DNA of 64,000 nucleotides. Source: Myxococcota bacterium. GTDB taxonomy: Bacteria > Myxococcota > UBA727 > JABDBI01. Where the stretch lies: contig JAZKCZ010000002.1 in the NCBI GenBank assembly GCA_040387835.1, positions 517,818 to 581,817 on the forward strand, read 5' to 3'. A model generated the notes under the pieces. It did no database searches, was not told the origin of the DNA, and saw nothing but the letters and a program-made list of their open reading frames with translations. Both the position numbers and the translations under genes were made by a program. Positions 26,710-35,122 of the stretch are shown here, piece after piece. Position 1 is the stretch's first letter, and the number at the start of each line of letters is the position of its first letter.

Positions 26710-27108
26710 ATGAATTTAGGAAAAGTCATTCTTTCTGTGATCTGCATTATGGTCTTGTGGTTCGGCCTTGACTCGGTGTTTCACGGCATCATTCTGGCAG
26801 GACTTTACGAACAGACAGCGCACCTTTGGCGCCCACTGGCCGAAATGGACCATGTTCAGGGCACTGTATTTATGGCCATCTACGCGCTTTTATTCGTTCT
26901 GTTCTACCAGACAATGGTAAGGCCGAAAAATTTGGCACAAGGTCTCAAGTTCGGATGCTGGTATGGGGTAATCTGCGGGTTCGCGATGGGCGGCATGTAT
27001 CTGTTTATGCCTATCCCACTTCATCTTGCATTTGGATGGTTCATTTGCACCTGGTTAGAGTCGGTTATTGCTGGGCTAGTTGTAGGTTATTTTTTGAAGA
27101 ACGCTTAG
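26710..27108 (+). CDS. Small integral membrane protein
   Basis: A 132-residue protein with about four transmembrane helices (VILSVICIMVLWFGL, FMAIYALLFVLFY, CWYGVICGFAMGGMYLF, WLESVIAGLVVGYFL). GGAG lies 8 nt before the ATG. The layout recalls DUF1761-like small membrane proteins, but I cannot assign it firmly. A relic of the GyrI-like gene lies just downstream. Confidence 0.6.
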   Translation: MNLGKVILSVICIMVLWFGLDSVFHGIILAGLYEQTAHLWRPLAEMDHVQGTVFMAIYALLFVLFYQTMVRPKNLAQGLKFGCWYGVICGFAMGGMYLFMPIPLHLAFGWFICTWLESVIAGLVVGYFLKNA

Positions 27109-27122
27109 CGTTCTGACAAAAG

Positions 27123-27155
27123 GCAACGGTAGATATTTATATTGGATTGATTTAG
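27123..27155 (+). pseudogene. Relic of the 3' end of the GyrI-like gene
   Basis: Encodes ATVDIYIGLI followed by a stop, against AVVDIYIGLS near the end of the 22514 protein. It is only about 11 codons, but sits where a second copy would be expected, between the accessory insert and asd. Confidence 0.6.
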
Positions 27156-27183
27156 CACAAGGCCTGAGCTAAGCATCCTCCAT

Positions 27184-28182
27184 ATGAATCGAAAATTGAA
27201 AGTGGCGATTGTTGGTGCCACTGGTGTGGTTGGTCAGGAACTTATTTCAATATTACATGAGCGTCGTTTTCCACTGGCAGAACTTCGCTTATTGGCATCT
27301 GCTAAATCAGCAGGTGAAGAAATGGAGTTTGGCGAGCAATCGCTCACGGTCGATGCTCTCACAGCCGATTCTTTTAAGGACATCGACATTGCTTTCGGCG
27401 CTGTGGACAATGCTTTAGCTCATCAAATCGCTGGATGGATCGCCAAAACCAAAACAGTTTTCATCGATAAGTCTAGCGCGTTTAGGGCAGATAAAGACGT
27501 GCCTTTGGTGGTGCCCGAAGTCAACCCTGCTGACATCAAAAAATACACGCTCAAAAATATCATCGCCTGCCCCAACTGCACTTCAACACCGTTGGTTCAA
27601 ATGTTGGCGCCCTTGCATCATCAATTTGGACTAAAACGCGTCGTCGTTGCTTCCTACCAAGCTGTTTCAGGCGCTGGGAAAGCCGGCATGGAAGAGCTCG
27701 AAAAGCAAACCCGCGATTTATTCAACATGCGCGAGACCGAGCCGGAGCTATTTGCTCACCGCATCGCCTTTAACCTAATCCCTTATATTGCCGGCGAAGA
27801 AGAAAAAATGGTGGCTGAAACTCGCCGCATTTTGAACCTGCCAGAGCTTAAAATAGCTGCAACTTGCGTCCGCGTGCCGGTATTCAACGGCCATAGCGCT
27901 GCGGTTCACATGGAATTCGAAAAACCAATTTCAGTAGACGCCGCCCGCGAGTTATTAGGCCAAAGCAAAGGCCTACGCATCATTGACGATTTGAATCTAA
28001 ACGCGTACCCCACGCCCATGGTCGCCTCTGGAGGAGATATGACATTGATCGGACGTGTCCGCATCGACGAGTCCGTACCAAACGGCTTAGCCGCCTGGTA
28101 CTCCAGCGATAATCTGCGTACTGGCGCTGCGCTGAATGCGGTTAAAATCGCAGAAATTCTTGCTAAGGAGTATTTGGCGTGA
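27184..28182 (+). CDS. asd: Aspartate-semialdehyde dehydrogenase
   Basis: NADPH-dependent reduction of aspartyl phosphate to aspartate semialdehyde, feeding lysine, diaminopimelate, threonine and methionine synthesis. It has 332 residues. The nucleotide-binding start is VAIVGATGVVGQEL and the catalytic Cys lies in IIACPNCTSTPLVQML. QAVSGAGKAG and the substrate region RVPVFNGHSAAVH are also present. No clear ribosome binding site is seen. Its stop overlaps the start of the next gene by 4 nt. Confidence 0.95.
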   Translation: MNRKLKVAIVGATGVVGQELISILHERRFPLAELRLLASAKSAGEEMEFGEQSLTVDALTADSFKDIDIAFGAVDNALAHQIAGWIAKTKTVFIDKSSAFRADKDVPLVVPEVNPADIKKYTLKNIIACPNCTSTPLVQMLAPLHHQFGLKRVVVASYQAVSGAGKAGMEELEKQTRDLFNMRETEPELFAHRIAFNLIPYIAGEEEKMVAETRRILNLPELKIAATCVRVPVFNGHSAAVHMEFEKPISVDAARELLGQSKGLRIIDDLNLNAYPTPMVASGGDMTLIGRVRIDESVPNGLAAWYSSDNLRTGAALNAVKIAEILAKEYLA

Positions 28183-29744
28183 AGATAATATTGTTTCTGA
28201 TAGGTTCCTTTGCGATCGCACAGCAAACCACGCAGCCTATCATCGCTCTCCAAGGCACTGTAACTGATTGCAATGATGCAACGCCTATTGCACTCCAACA
28301 AGGCGCTTTCATGGCCAGCGTACCTCTTAGTGGCTATATTTTTCCCCTGCCGAGCAGCGCACCGGTTGATTGTCCTGGACAAGTGCCCACTGGACAAGCT
28401 CAATATACACCTGTCACGGTCACTGGGGCCGATGTCAATAAAAGCGGAAGCATCGCGGCAAATGCGCTACTGACTCCATTTTGCGGGTCCCAAGGCAAAG
28501 CCAGTGGTTACGCCACACTTTGTTTGTATCAAAATAATGCAATCGTAGTGAGAGCAATTTATCGTTATGATACGACACCGAACGTTATTTCTTTAGAAAA
28601 CATTGCCGCCGGTAATGAGCGAGTACGGTTTACGATCAAGGACGACAAAAATCTGCAAGACGACCCTGGCTACCAAGTTTGCTACACCCAAGCGGACACT
28701 GGAGATGGGCTAAAAGCATCGCAAGATTGTTCGGGCTTTTCTAAGAATGACTTCAAGAAAACCAAAGATATTTCCATCTCAGGCTTAACGAATGATAAGC
28801 CCTACTTTTTTAAAGCCAAAGTAAATACTCCCAGTTCTCAGTGGACAGATCCTGTTGGGCCCGTAGTTCCCGTAAAATCCTACGGCATTGGTGGGGTCTA
28901 TGATGGTGAAGGCAACCCCGTGTCCTTCAGCTGTGCACAAACCTCTAACGCGCCAGCCACCTGGGTATTGTTATTAAGTCTACTTGGAGCATTACGATTT
29001 TTTCGCTCGCGGAAAGCCGTTTTGTTGGTGCTCGGATTTTTATTTTCGACCCTTGCTCTGGCAGACGCAGGTCAGATTAACTTTGGGATTATTGGTACAC
29101 CATATCGTCCCAATCTTGATGGCAGTACCAAGGGTGATGGCAGCAAAATCTCGCCGTTTTATAAATGCATGTATGATAATAAGCTGTCGCCGCTGATGGG
29201 TATTGAAGTAGACGTCCATCTCAACGACGACTTCGGCAGCCTACAATTGGGTATGGGTGCTGACTACGCTTATTTTGGCGGTAAAGCTCTTAAAGAAGTA
29301 AATGGCAAGCCTGACTGCAGTTCGCAGGCAATTGATTCGGTTGCGATGCATACTCTGCATTTGCGCCCTCAGCTTACTTACGTGATGGATACTTGGGTCG
29401 ATGATTTCCCACTGGTGCCTTACGTGCGGGTTGGACTGGTCGCAGTTGGATATATGATGCGTTACCAAGACGGCCTAGATAAAGAAAATGGTTTTAAACC
29501 GCTCGGCGTTGTATTTGGTTGGCAAGCTGCGGCCGGACTGATGCTTTCCATGGCCTTCATGGAGCCATCAGTTGCAAAGGCTGCACGCGCCAATGGTGTT
29601 TATCGCCATGTCTATCTTAAAGCCGAAGCGGCCTACATGCCGATTAACAACTTCTACAGCAAAGGCCTCAACTTTTCCCCAGCTTGGCCAACGGAAGATT
29701 TTCCTTTGATGCTTAACTTCGGACTGGTGTTTGAGTTTAACTGA
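28179..29744 (+). CDS. Fusion: secreted domain with MYXO-CTERM-like tail plus MXAN_2562-like outer-membrane beta-barrel
   Basis: A 521-residue protein beginning with a GTG that overlaps the asd stop. Residues 1-15 form a signal peptide; residues about 130-230 look like a fibronectin-type fold. At residue 252 a Cys is followed by a short hydrophobic helix (ATWVLLLSLLGALRFF) and Arg/Lys residues (RSRK), the pattern of MYXO-CTERM-type sorting tails. Directly after it, residues about 279-296 (AVLLVLGFLFSTLALADA) look like a second signal peptide, followed by a barrel-like region (NFGIIGTPYRPNLDG to the final PLMLNFGLVFEFN) resembling MXAN_2562-family outer-membrane proteins. It looks like two exported proteins joined in one frame. 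Confidence 0.68.
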   Translation: MKIILFLIGSFAIAQQTTQPIIALQGTVTDCNDATPIALQQGAFMASVPLSGYIFPLPSSAPVDCPGQVPTGQAQYTPVTVTGADVNKSGSIAANALLTPFCGSQGKASGYATLCLYQNNAIVVRAIYRYDTTPNVISLENIAAGNERVRFTIKDDKNLQDDPGYQVCYTQADTGDGLKASQDCSGFSKNDFKKTKDISISGLTNDKPYFFKAKVNTPSSQWTDPVGPVVPVKSYGIGGVYDGEGNPVSFSCAQTSNAPATWVLLLSLLGALRFFRSRKAVLLVLGFLFSTLALADAGQINFGIIGTPYRPNLDGSTKGDGSKISPFYKCMYDNKLSPLMGIEVDVHLNDDFGSLQLGMGADYAYFGGKALKEVNGKPDCSSQAIDSVAMHTLHLRPQLTYVMDTWVDDFPLVPYVRVGLVAVGYMMRYQDGLDKENGFKPLGVVFGWQAAAGLMLSMAFMEPSVAKAARANGVYRHVYLKAEAAYMPINNFYSKGLNFSPAWPTEDFPLMLNFGLVFEFN

Positions 29745-30672
29745 GACGAAAATTCTCGAGATTATTCGAGAAATTATTAACCCAGTTCTAGCGCCGGGTG
29801 CGAATGATTTACTCGATGACGGTGCCGCACTGCCTCCCTGTGCTGCCACGCATACACGCGTTGTGAGCTTGGACGCCTTTCAAGAACATAATGATTTCAA
29901 AATCGGGCTTGGGCCGCTTCAATCTGCTGGATATCGAGCCATTGTACAAAATCTTTCGGATTTAGCTGCGTTGGGGGCAAAGCCGGTTGGTTTTCTTTGG
30001 TCACTGGAACTGCCGGAGTTATGGCTTGCCAACGATGCGCAGTTCTTAAGAGAGTTTTGCCAAGGTGCGGTGACTGCTTGCCAGCAATATAATCTTCAAC
30101 TCTATGGTGGCGATTTAAGCGGTGCACAAGCAAATTTCAGCTGCGCTATCACCATTTTTGGGGATGTTGACGGCAAGCCTCTAAGCCGTCGAGGGGCGCA
30201 GCCTGGGGATAAAATTTACGTGAGCCGGCCATTAGGCGGCAGCGCGGCAGGATTAAAAGCTTTGGTAACCAACTATCAGCCCGGTCAAGGCCACGACGAC
30301 AATGTTACGCGGCATTTGGAGCCAGTGCCTGAGCTGTTGTTAGGCCAGATGCTAGTGGGGCTTGCTACGGCTGGGATGGATACTTCGGACGGTCTAGCTA
30401 AAGATTTGTATCGTTTATGCAAAGCCTCTGGAGTCGGTGCCAAGTTAGACCATATTCCGATATGCTCTGGAGCAAGCTTAGAACAGGCGCTTTACGGAGG
30501 CGAGGACTACGCTTTGCTATTCACAGCGTCTGAGTCAACATTCGGCATCGAAATTGGCGAGATAACTAAAAACCCCCAGCTTCTTTTGAAAAATGCTGAG
30601 GGTTTTACTGTCCTGAACGAAGACGGATTTGATCACTTTTCTTCTTTTTCTAGCGGCCAAGCAGCTTTATAG
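29731..30672 (+). CDS. thiL: Thiamine-monophosphate kinase
   Basis: ATP-dependent phosphorylation of thiamine monophosphate to the pyrophosphate cofactor. It has 313 residues and the PurM-like fold: DDGAALPP near the N-terminus, GYRAIVQNLSDLAALGAKPV, LYGGDLSGA, SRRGAQPGDKIYVS and MDTSDGLAKDLYRLC. The start is a TTG overlapping the previous gene by 14 nt, so translation is probably coupled. It converges with the GST gene and overlaps its end by 40 nt. Confidence 0.9.
   Translation: MSLTETKILEIIREIINPVLAPGANDLLDDGAALPPCAATHTRVVSLDAFQEHNDFKIGLGPLQSAGYRAIVQNLSDLAALGAKPVGFLWSLELPELWLANDAQFLREFCQGAVTACQQYNLQLYGGDLSGAQANFSCAITIFGDVDGKPLSRRGAQPGDKIYVSRPLGGSAAGLKALVTNYQPGQGHDDNVTRHLEPVPELLLGQMLVGLATAGMDTSDGLAKDLYRLCKASGVGAKLDHIPICSGASLEQALYGGEDYALLFTASESTFGIEIGEITKNPQLLLKNAEGFTVLNEDGFDHFSSFSSGQAAL
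30568..30609 (-). terminator. Terminator-like hairpin inside the thiL 3' end
   Basis: AAAACCCCCAGC and GCTGAGGGTTTT form an imperfect stem with a T-rich flank on either strand. It lies 24 nt beyond the GST stop, so it may end GST transcription while being coding for thiL. Confidence 0.4.
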
Positions 30673-31286
30673 CTTGGTCTAGCCCTGAGGCGCTCACGCC
30701 ATGAGATCACATGGGGGTAGCGGTCCAGGTCCAAATCTTTCACTTTTTCAAGCAAATCTAACAACGGTGTCGCCAAAGTGTCGGCGATTGAGTAATCACC
30801 CGCCAAAAACGCGCGTCTGGCCAAATGCTTGTCCAGCACATCTAATTGCTTTTCCAGTTCTTCATGAAAGCCAGCCAGAATCTTTGGACGTCCGTCCGGT
30901 CCTTCGTATACATGTGACTCAGTGAGCACACGCCAGAGCAAATCACCAAAGCCAGAGGCCAAAAAGCTAAGCCACGACAAGGCTTGAGCTTTCGAGCTCA
31001 AATCGCTGAAGCTGAGCGAAGATTTTTCGAAACGCTCTGCCAAAAACAACAAAATAGCGGGCGATTCAAAAATGGATAATTCACCGCTCGGTCTATGTTC
31101 AACCAACGCTGGCAATCGTCCAAATGGACTTCTTCTTAAAAAAGCAGCGGTGCGATCTTTTTCAGGATCGACTTCCCTAGGTGTGAAACCCACTTCGCAT
31201 TCGTGAAGCGCAATTCTGATTGCGACACAAAATGGGGAAACGCGATATTCATACAAAGTAAATGGAGGTGCTTTTGAAGTGGCCAT
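30633..31286 (-). CDS. Glutathione S-transferase family protein
   Basis: A 217-residue two-domain protein. The thioredoxin-like N-terminal half shows YRVSPFCVAIRIALHECEV, VDPEKDRTAAFLRRSPFGRLPAL and the glutathione-binding IFESPAILLFLAERF. The helical C-terminal half carries the usual GDYSIADTLATPLL. AAGGA lies 6-10 nt before the ATG. Substrate cannot be told. It overlaps thiL tail to tail and follows the apyrase gene by 10 nt on the same strand. Confidence 0.88.
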   Translation of the reverse strand: MATSKAPPFTLYEYRVSPFCVAIRIALHECEVGFTPREVDPEKDRTAAFLRRSPFGRLPALVEHRPSGELSIFESPAILLFLAERFEKSSLSFSDLSSKAQALSWLSFLASGFGDLLWRVLTESHVYEGPDGRPKILAGFHEELEKQLDVLDKHLARRAFLAGDYSIADTLATPLLDLLEKVKDLDLDRYPHVISWRERLRARPSYKAAWPLEKEEK

Positions 31287-31296
31287 ATTGTCCTTC

Positions 31297-32334
31297 TTAT
31301 GGCACGCTTGGCGGTTTTAGGGAAGACAACCTATTTAGAAGTGACCCCAGCGTCCAAGACAGAGCGGTATTGGCAATTTCGCGCGTCGCAATCAGTTCCC
31401 TCTCCCGCGCAAAGCCTAACTTTTCCAGCACCACCGACATATAGGCTGTATCAAAGCAGATTTTAGATAAATAATGCTCAGAAGCAAATGGCAAATCTAG
31501 TTTCAACCTCTCCAAACTCTTTAAGCAGTTCGCAGGCCCGAGCTCATCCAAGATATTGGAAGAGACTTTTTTTAAATTCAGCAGAGTCGCCAACTGCTCA
31601 AAATTATCTACTAAATAAAAATCGCCTTGCAGCTTTGGTTTGTGCAAGACAGTGATATGCTTTGCCACAAAACGGCGACAGGCTTTATAATCGAGAGGGA
31701 TATTTTTGCAAGCTTTAGAGCCATACTTATTCCAAGCCCAAGTTTCTCCAAAACCGTCATAAGACTTAGAATAGAGCTGCGGCTCGTATCTGCCGGGCAG
31801 CAAAGGTTCATGATTTAAAAAAGTCACCTGAAGGGAAGCACCGCCCATCTCCACTAGCCCAAAGGTGTGTTTCTTGGGATTGTCGAAGTTACCGAGCAAA
31901 TAATTGATAGCGGTCCATTGATAAACGCCTTCCGTAGCACCTGAAATGACTTCTGCTTGAGCCTCTTTAAACTCTGAGGCAGCCAATACTTTTTGAGCTT
32001 TGGCAATCACAGCCTTTTGATTCTTATTGGAAAGCGCACGCAACCCCCCTGTAGCTTGCAAGGTAATAGACACGTTTTTAGGTTCCACACCTTCAGGAAG
32101 CAGCTTCTTAGAGAACGCGATCAATGGCTCCAAATATTTTTGGATACCATTTACGTTATTGTGAAAACTAGAAAGGCCTGGCTCGACCCGCATTTTATCC
32201 AACAATTTAATCGTCTTAGCGTCGTGTTCATAGAGATATACACGAGAGCCGGTACTACCTGCATCAATCATTACAAAAAACTCAGACGCCTGTAGCTGAA
32301 AAGCCAGCAGGATTAGCCAAAAATAGTGCCGCAT
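31297..32334 (-). CDS. Secreted apyrase (GDA1/CD39 nucleoside-triphosphate diphosphohydrolase)
   Basis: A 345-residue protein with a signal peptide (RHYFWLILLAFQLQA). Apyrase conserved regions are in order: IDAGSTGSR (residues 23-31), LQATGGLRALS, SGATEGVYQW with the catalytic Glu, and VEMGGASLQVTF, where the usual Asp is Glu. Such enzymes remove phosphates from extracellular or organelle NTPs and NDPs. They are mainly eukaryotic; among bacteria they are known from Legionella as virulence factors. The ATG at 32334 places the signal peptide at the N-terminus. Only 15 nt separate it from the divergent gene at 32350. Confidence 0.9.
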   Translation of the reverse strand: MRHYFWLILLAFQLQASEFFVMIDAGSTGSRVYLYEHDAKTIKLLDKMRVEPGLSSFHNNVNGIQKYLEPLIAFSKKLLPEGVEPKNVSITLQATGGLRALSNKNQKAVIAKAQKVLAASEFKEAQAEVISGATEGVYQWTAINYLLGNFDNPKKHTFGLVEMGGASLQVTFLNHEPLLPGRYEPQLYSKSYDGFGETWAWNKYGSKACKNIPLDYKACRRFVAKHITVLHKPKLQGDFYLVDNFEQLATLLNLKKVSSNILDELGPANCLKSLERLKLDLPFASEHYLSKICFDTAYMSVVLEKLGFARERELIATREIANTALSWTLGSLLNRLSSLKPPSVP

Positions 32335-32349
32335 GCTAGCCAACATACT

Positions 32350-32706
32350 ATGAAAAGACATTTTTGGAAACTTGCCCTAATCTTGGTGGGATTGGCAGTA
32401 CTGGCCTACATAGCTTGGCCCAAGTACGAATTATTCCAGTGTCGATCCAGGCAAAGTGAGGCCAAAGCTTGGCTTAAGCATTTATATGAGGCTGAGAAGT
32501 ATTATTTTGCCCACCATCAGGAGTATGCTTCTATAGAGATGTTACTCAAAGAAGGCTTGGTTAAATCCCGCGAGATCCATTACATCTACGAGACTCAAAG
32601 TCACGACTCGAAACATTTCGTTATTATCGCTAAAAACAACAACGACATCTGGTCCATCGATCAGACTGGTGAGATTAAATCTATTCACAATGCTTGTATC
32701 CTCTAA
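32350..32706 (+). CDS. Type IV pilin/GspG-like protein without prepilin site
   Basis: A 118-residue protein with an N-terminal hydrophobic helix (LALILVGLAVLAYIAWPKYE) followed by QCRSRQSEAKAWLKHLYEAEKYYF, which matches the early helix of pilins. The prepilin peptidase motif (Gly then FTLIE) is absent; the protein begins MKRHFWK. It may stay anchored as a simple signal-anchor protein. The start at 32350 was chosen because upstream codons would extend into the apyrase start. It overlaps the next gene by 17 nt. Confidence 0.62.
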   Translation: MKRHFWKLALILVGLAVLAYIAWPKYELFQCRSRQSEAKAWLKHLYEAEKYYFAHHQEYASIEMLLKEGLVKSREIHYIYETQSHDSKHFVIIAKNNNDIWSIDQTGEIKSIHNACIL

Positions 32707-33658
32707 GAAAGTTGTTCAACGTTGGAAAATCCCGGTAGATTTAGGCGGCATTCGCGCTGATCATTATTTGGTGCATCATATTGGGCGCATCTCTCGCACC
32801 AAAGCCCGCCAAATTATCGAATCAGGGGATTTCCGGCTGGAAAAATCGCCTCTGAAGCCATCCAAGCGCCTACACCCAGGCGATTTGGTTGAACTGTGGC
32901 GTGTTCCACCGGACTCACCTAAAATCGACGCTATCCAAATTCCCGTCGTTTACGAAGATGATCATATCCTGGTGATTAATAAGCCGGGCAACTTAGCCAT
33001 TCATCCGAGCGCCCGTTACTTGTACCAGACCCTCACGCACTGGCTTAAAGTGCATTACCCTGGCCAGTCTGTGCATCCATGCCATCGCTTAGATCGAGAA
33101 ACGAGTGGCATTTTAATCTGCGCGAAGACCCGTGAGGCGCAGTCACAAATTAAACGTGCTTTTCAAAACGGGGAAATCCGTAAAGTCTATTTGGCGTTGG
33201 TTGAAGGGCGTATGGCGCAGCCAGTCACTTCCACTAGGCCCCTAGCGCTACAAGGTGACCGAGGCCTGGTCGCTATTAAGATGATTGAAGATACCATTGG
33301 TGGCCTGCCCTGCAAAACGGAAATCACACCGCTTCGCTACGACCCTGTTTATAACTGGACTTTGGTTCAATGCGAGCCTAAAACTGGGCGGCAGCATCAA
33401 CTTCGAGCGCATTTAGCCTTAGAAGGCTACCCAATTGCCGGCGATAAGCTCTACGGCATGGGCGAAGAATTCTTCGATGCCTACACGCGAAGTGAAGCGA
33501 ATTTGACTTTACTGCCACTACCACGTCAAGCTCTACATGCTCAACGCATTCATTTTGAACTTGATGGAGTAGAACATGTTTTTGAAGCTCATCATCCTTT
33601 TTTTGACGCCTTTCGCCTGGGCGAATACCTACCAAACACAAATTTGGGGCACTTTTAA
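32690..33658 (+). CDS. RluA-family pseudouridine synthase
   Basis: Converts specific uridines in 23S rRNA or tRNA to pseudouridine. It has about 322 residues. An S4-like RNA-binding start (ISRTKARQIIESGDFRL) is followed by the catalytic domain with the active-site Asp in HPCHRLDRETSGIL and later GRQHQLRAHLALEGYPIAGD. Which RluA subgroup is unclear. An upstream GTG at 32669 is an alternative start. It overlaps the gene on each side. Confidence 0.9.
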   Translation: MLVSSKKVVQRWKIPVDLGGIRADHYLVHHIGRISRTKARQIIESGDFRLEKSPLKPSKRLHPGDLVELWRVPPDSPKIDAIQIPVVYEDDHILVINKPGNLAIHPSARYLYQTLTHWLKVHYPGQSVHPCHRLDRETSGILICAKTREAQSQIKRAFQNGEIRKVYLALVEGRMAQPVTSTRPLALQGDRGLVAIKMIEDTIGGLPCKTEITPLRYDPVYNWTLVQCEPKTGRQHQLRAHLALEGYPIAGDKLYGMGEEFFDAYTRSEANLTLLPLPRQALHAQRIHFELDGVEHVFEAHHPFFDAFRLGEYLPNTNLGHF

Positions 33659-35066
33659 ACAGTTCGCTGCAGGTAACTTCGAAAACACCACGCTGACTTC
33701 CTCGGGAGAACTCGAGGCAGGCTACCCCCTGAAGCCTTGGACAAAAGAACTGCAAGGCGCCGTCACCGCGCTGGTTCGCTGGGACAACCAGGTGGCCTAT
33801 GTGGCAACTTCTGGTCCCGGCCAAGTATGGCAGGTCGAGCCCTCCCGAAAGCCAAAGCTTGTTTTCGAGTTGAAGCAGCCCTTGATTACCAATCTATTTC
33901 GCATGCCAAATGGCGACTTAGCCATCATTTCCGGACCAAAAGGTGGCATTACCTACGTTCGCCCCGGGGCTTGGAAGAAATTTCGCTCCGTCGCAGTCCC
34001 GGGAACCCTATTTGGCGCAAGCATCGAAGCCAGCACCATCTCTTTGGTAGGCGATAGCCCATTTATTTTCAGAGCCACGGGTCTAAAGCTAGAAAAAACG
34101 CCTCTTCTTCCTGCCGAAAACCAACTACGCAGCATTTACAAAAACTATCTCGGCTCGGCAAACTCCGGAACGGTATACAGAGATCAAACGCCGGCATTAA
34201 AAGTCCCCGGTGAAGTCGTGGCTTTAACGGGAGATTCTTCAGGAAATGTGTTCGCTGCGATCAATACAACAAAATCAAGTTCGCAAATATGGAAACTTGA
34301 GGAAAAAGGCACGAGCTGCCTCATCTGGCAGTCTTCATCCGAGATAATCTATGCCTTAGCTTACTATCAAAGCCAACTATTCTGGGGATCGGGACCCGAT
34401 GGTCATCTATTCGCGATGAAGCCAAAATGTGATGGCAATGCTGACATTCTATTCAGCCTGGAAAAACAACACCGAATCATGGCGATCGACCCCTTCGGCA
34501 AAGAATTAACCATTGCCACCGCACAAAATGGGGCAGTTTTCACACTCCACCTGGCAGAGAAAGCAAAATCGGGTCGCTATTTATCTCCCGTCGTTCAGTT
34601 TTCAAAACCCATCCGAATCGGCGCAAACTTAGGCACCATTTGGCTTGGCAATACACCAGTCAGAGACCCAAGCTGGTGGAATCACGAAAGCAACAAGAAG
34701 AAAGAAGGCCTATTCGCTCAAGCCGAGGTTCAAATTGCCCCAGGCAAACCAGTCGACCGAATCTACTTTGGCTATACCCAACGCGAATCCGAACCACGTC
34801 TGCAAACGGTTTATATCAACCAGCGTGAAGCGGGTATAATTATCGCGCGAGCCGAACTCTCAAACAGCGAGCTTAACCCCACCCGAGCTTATCAATTCGA
34901 ACTCGAATCACTGGGTGGCGATCGAGTCATCATGCAACCCTACGCTAAAAGTTTGAGCGTTAGCTACCCCAGCGATAAATTGCCGCAAGGCTTATATCGT
35001 GTGCAGGTGCTAGAACAAAAAACCGCGAAAACAGAGGCTCAATCAGATTGGTTTGAGGTAAACTGA
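33576..35066 (+). CDS. Secreted beta-propeller-like protein
   Basis: A 496-residue protein with a signal peptide (KLIILFLTPFAWA). The body is made of short beta-rich repeats such as VAYVATSGPGQVWQV, NLFRMPNGDLAIISGPKGGI and LFWGSGPDGHLFAM, typical of a propeller; the C-terminal 100 residues look like a separate beta domain. A good GGAG lies 7 nt before the ATG, inside the RluA gene, which it overlaps by 83 nt. Propeller proteins usually bind partners; no catalytic site is seen. Confidence 0.65.
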   Translation: MFLKLIILFLTPFAWANTYQTQIWGTFKQFAAGNFENTTLTSSGELEAGYPLKPWTKELQGAVTALVRWDNQVAYVATSGPGQVWQVEPSRKPKLVFELKQPLITNLFRMPNGDLAIISGPKGGITYVRPGAWKKFRSVAVPGTLFGASIEASTISLVGDSPFIFRATGLKLEKTPLLPAENQLRSIYKNYLGSANSGTVYRDQTPALKVPGEVVALTGDSSGNVFAAINTTKSSSQIWKLEEKGTSCLIWQSSSEIIYALAYYQSQLFWGSGPDGHLFAMKPKCDGNADILFSLEKQHRIMAIDPFGKELTIATAQNGAVFTLHLAEKAKSGRYLSPVVQFSKPIRIGANLGTIWLGNTPVRDPSWWNHESNKKKEGLFAQAEVQIAPGKPVDRIYFGYTQRESEPRLQTVYINQREAGIIIARAELSNSELNPTRAYQFELESLGGDRVIMQPYAKSLSVSYPSDKLPQGLYRVQVLEQKTAKTEAQSDWFEVN

Positions 35067-35088
35067 GCCTAAATCGTCATTGCGACAG

Positions 35089-35122
35089 TTGTAAAATCTG
35101 TTCAATTTTATATGATACCCAA
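35089..35122 (+). promoter_or_regulatory. Promoter with leaderless layout
   Basis: TTGTAA (35089-35094), a 16-nt spacer and TATGAT (35111-35116) end 6 nt before the ATG at 35123. No Shine-Dalgarno is present. Confidence 0.58.
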
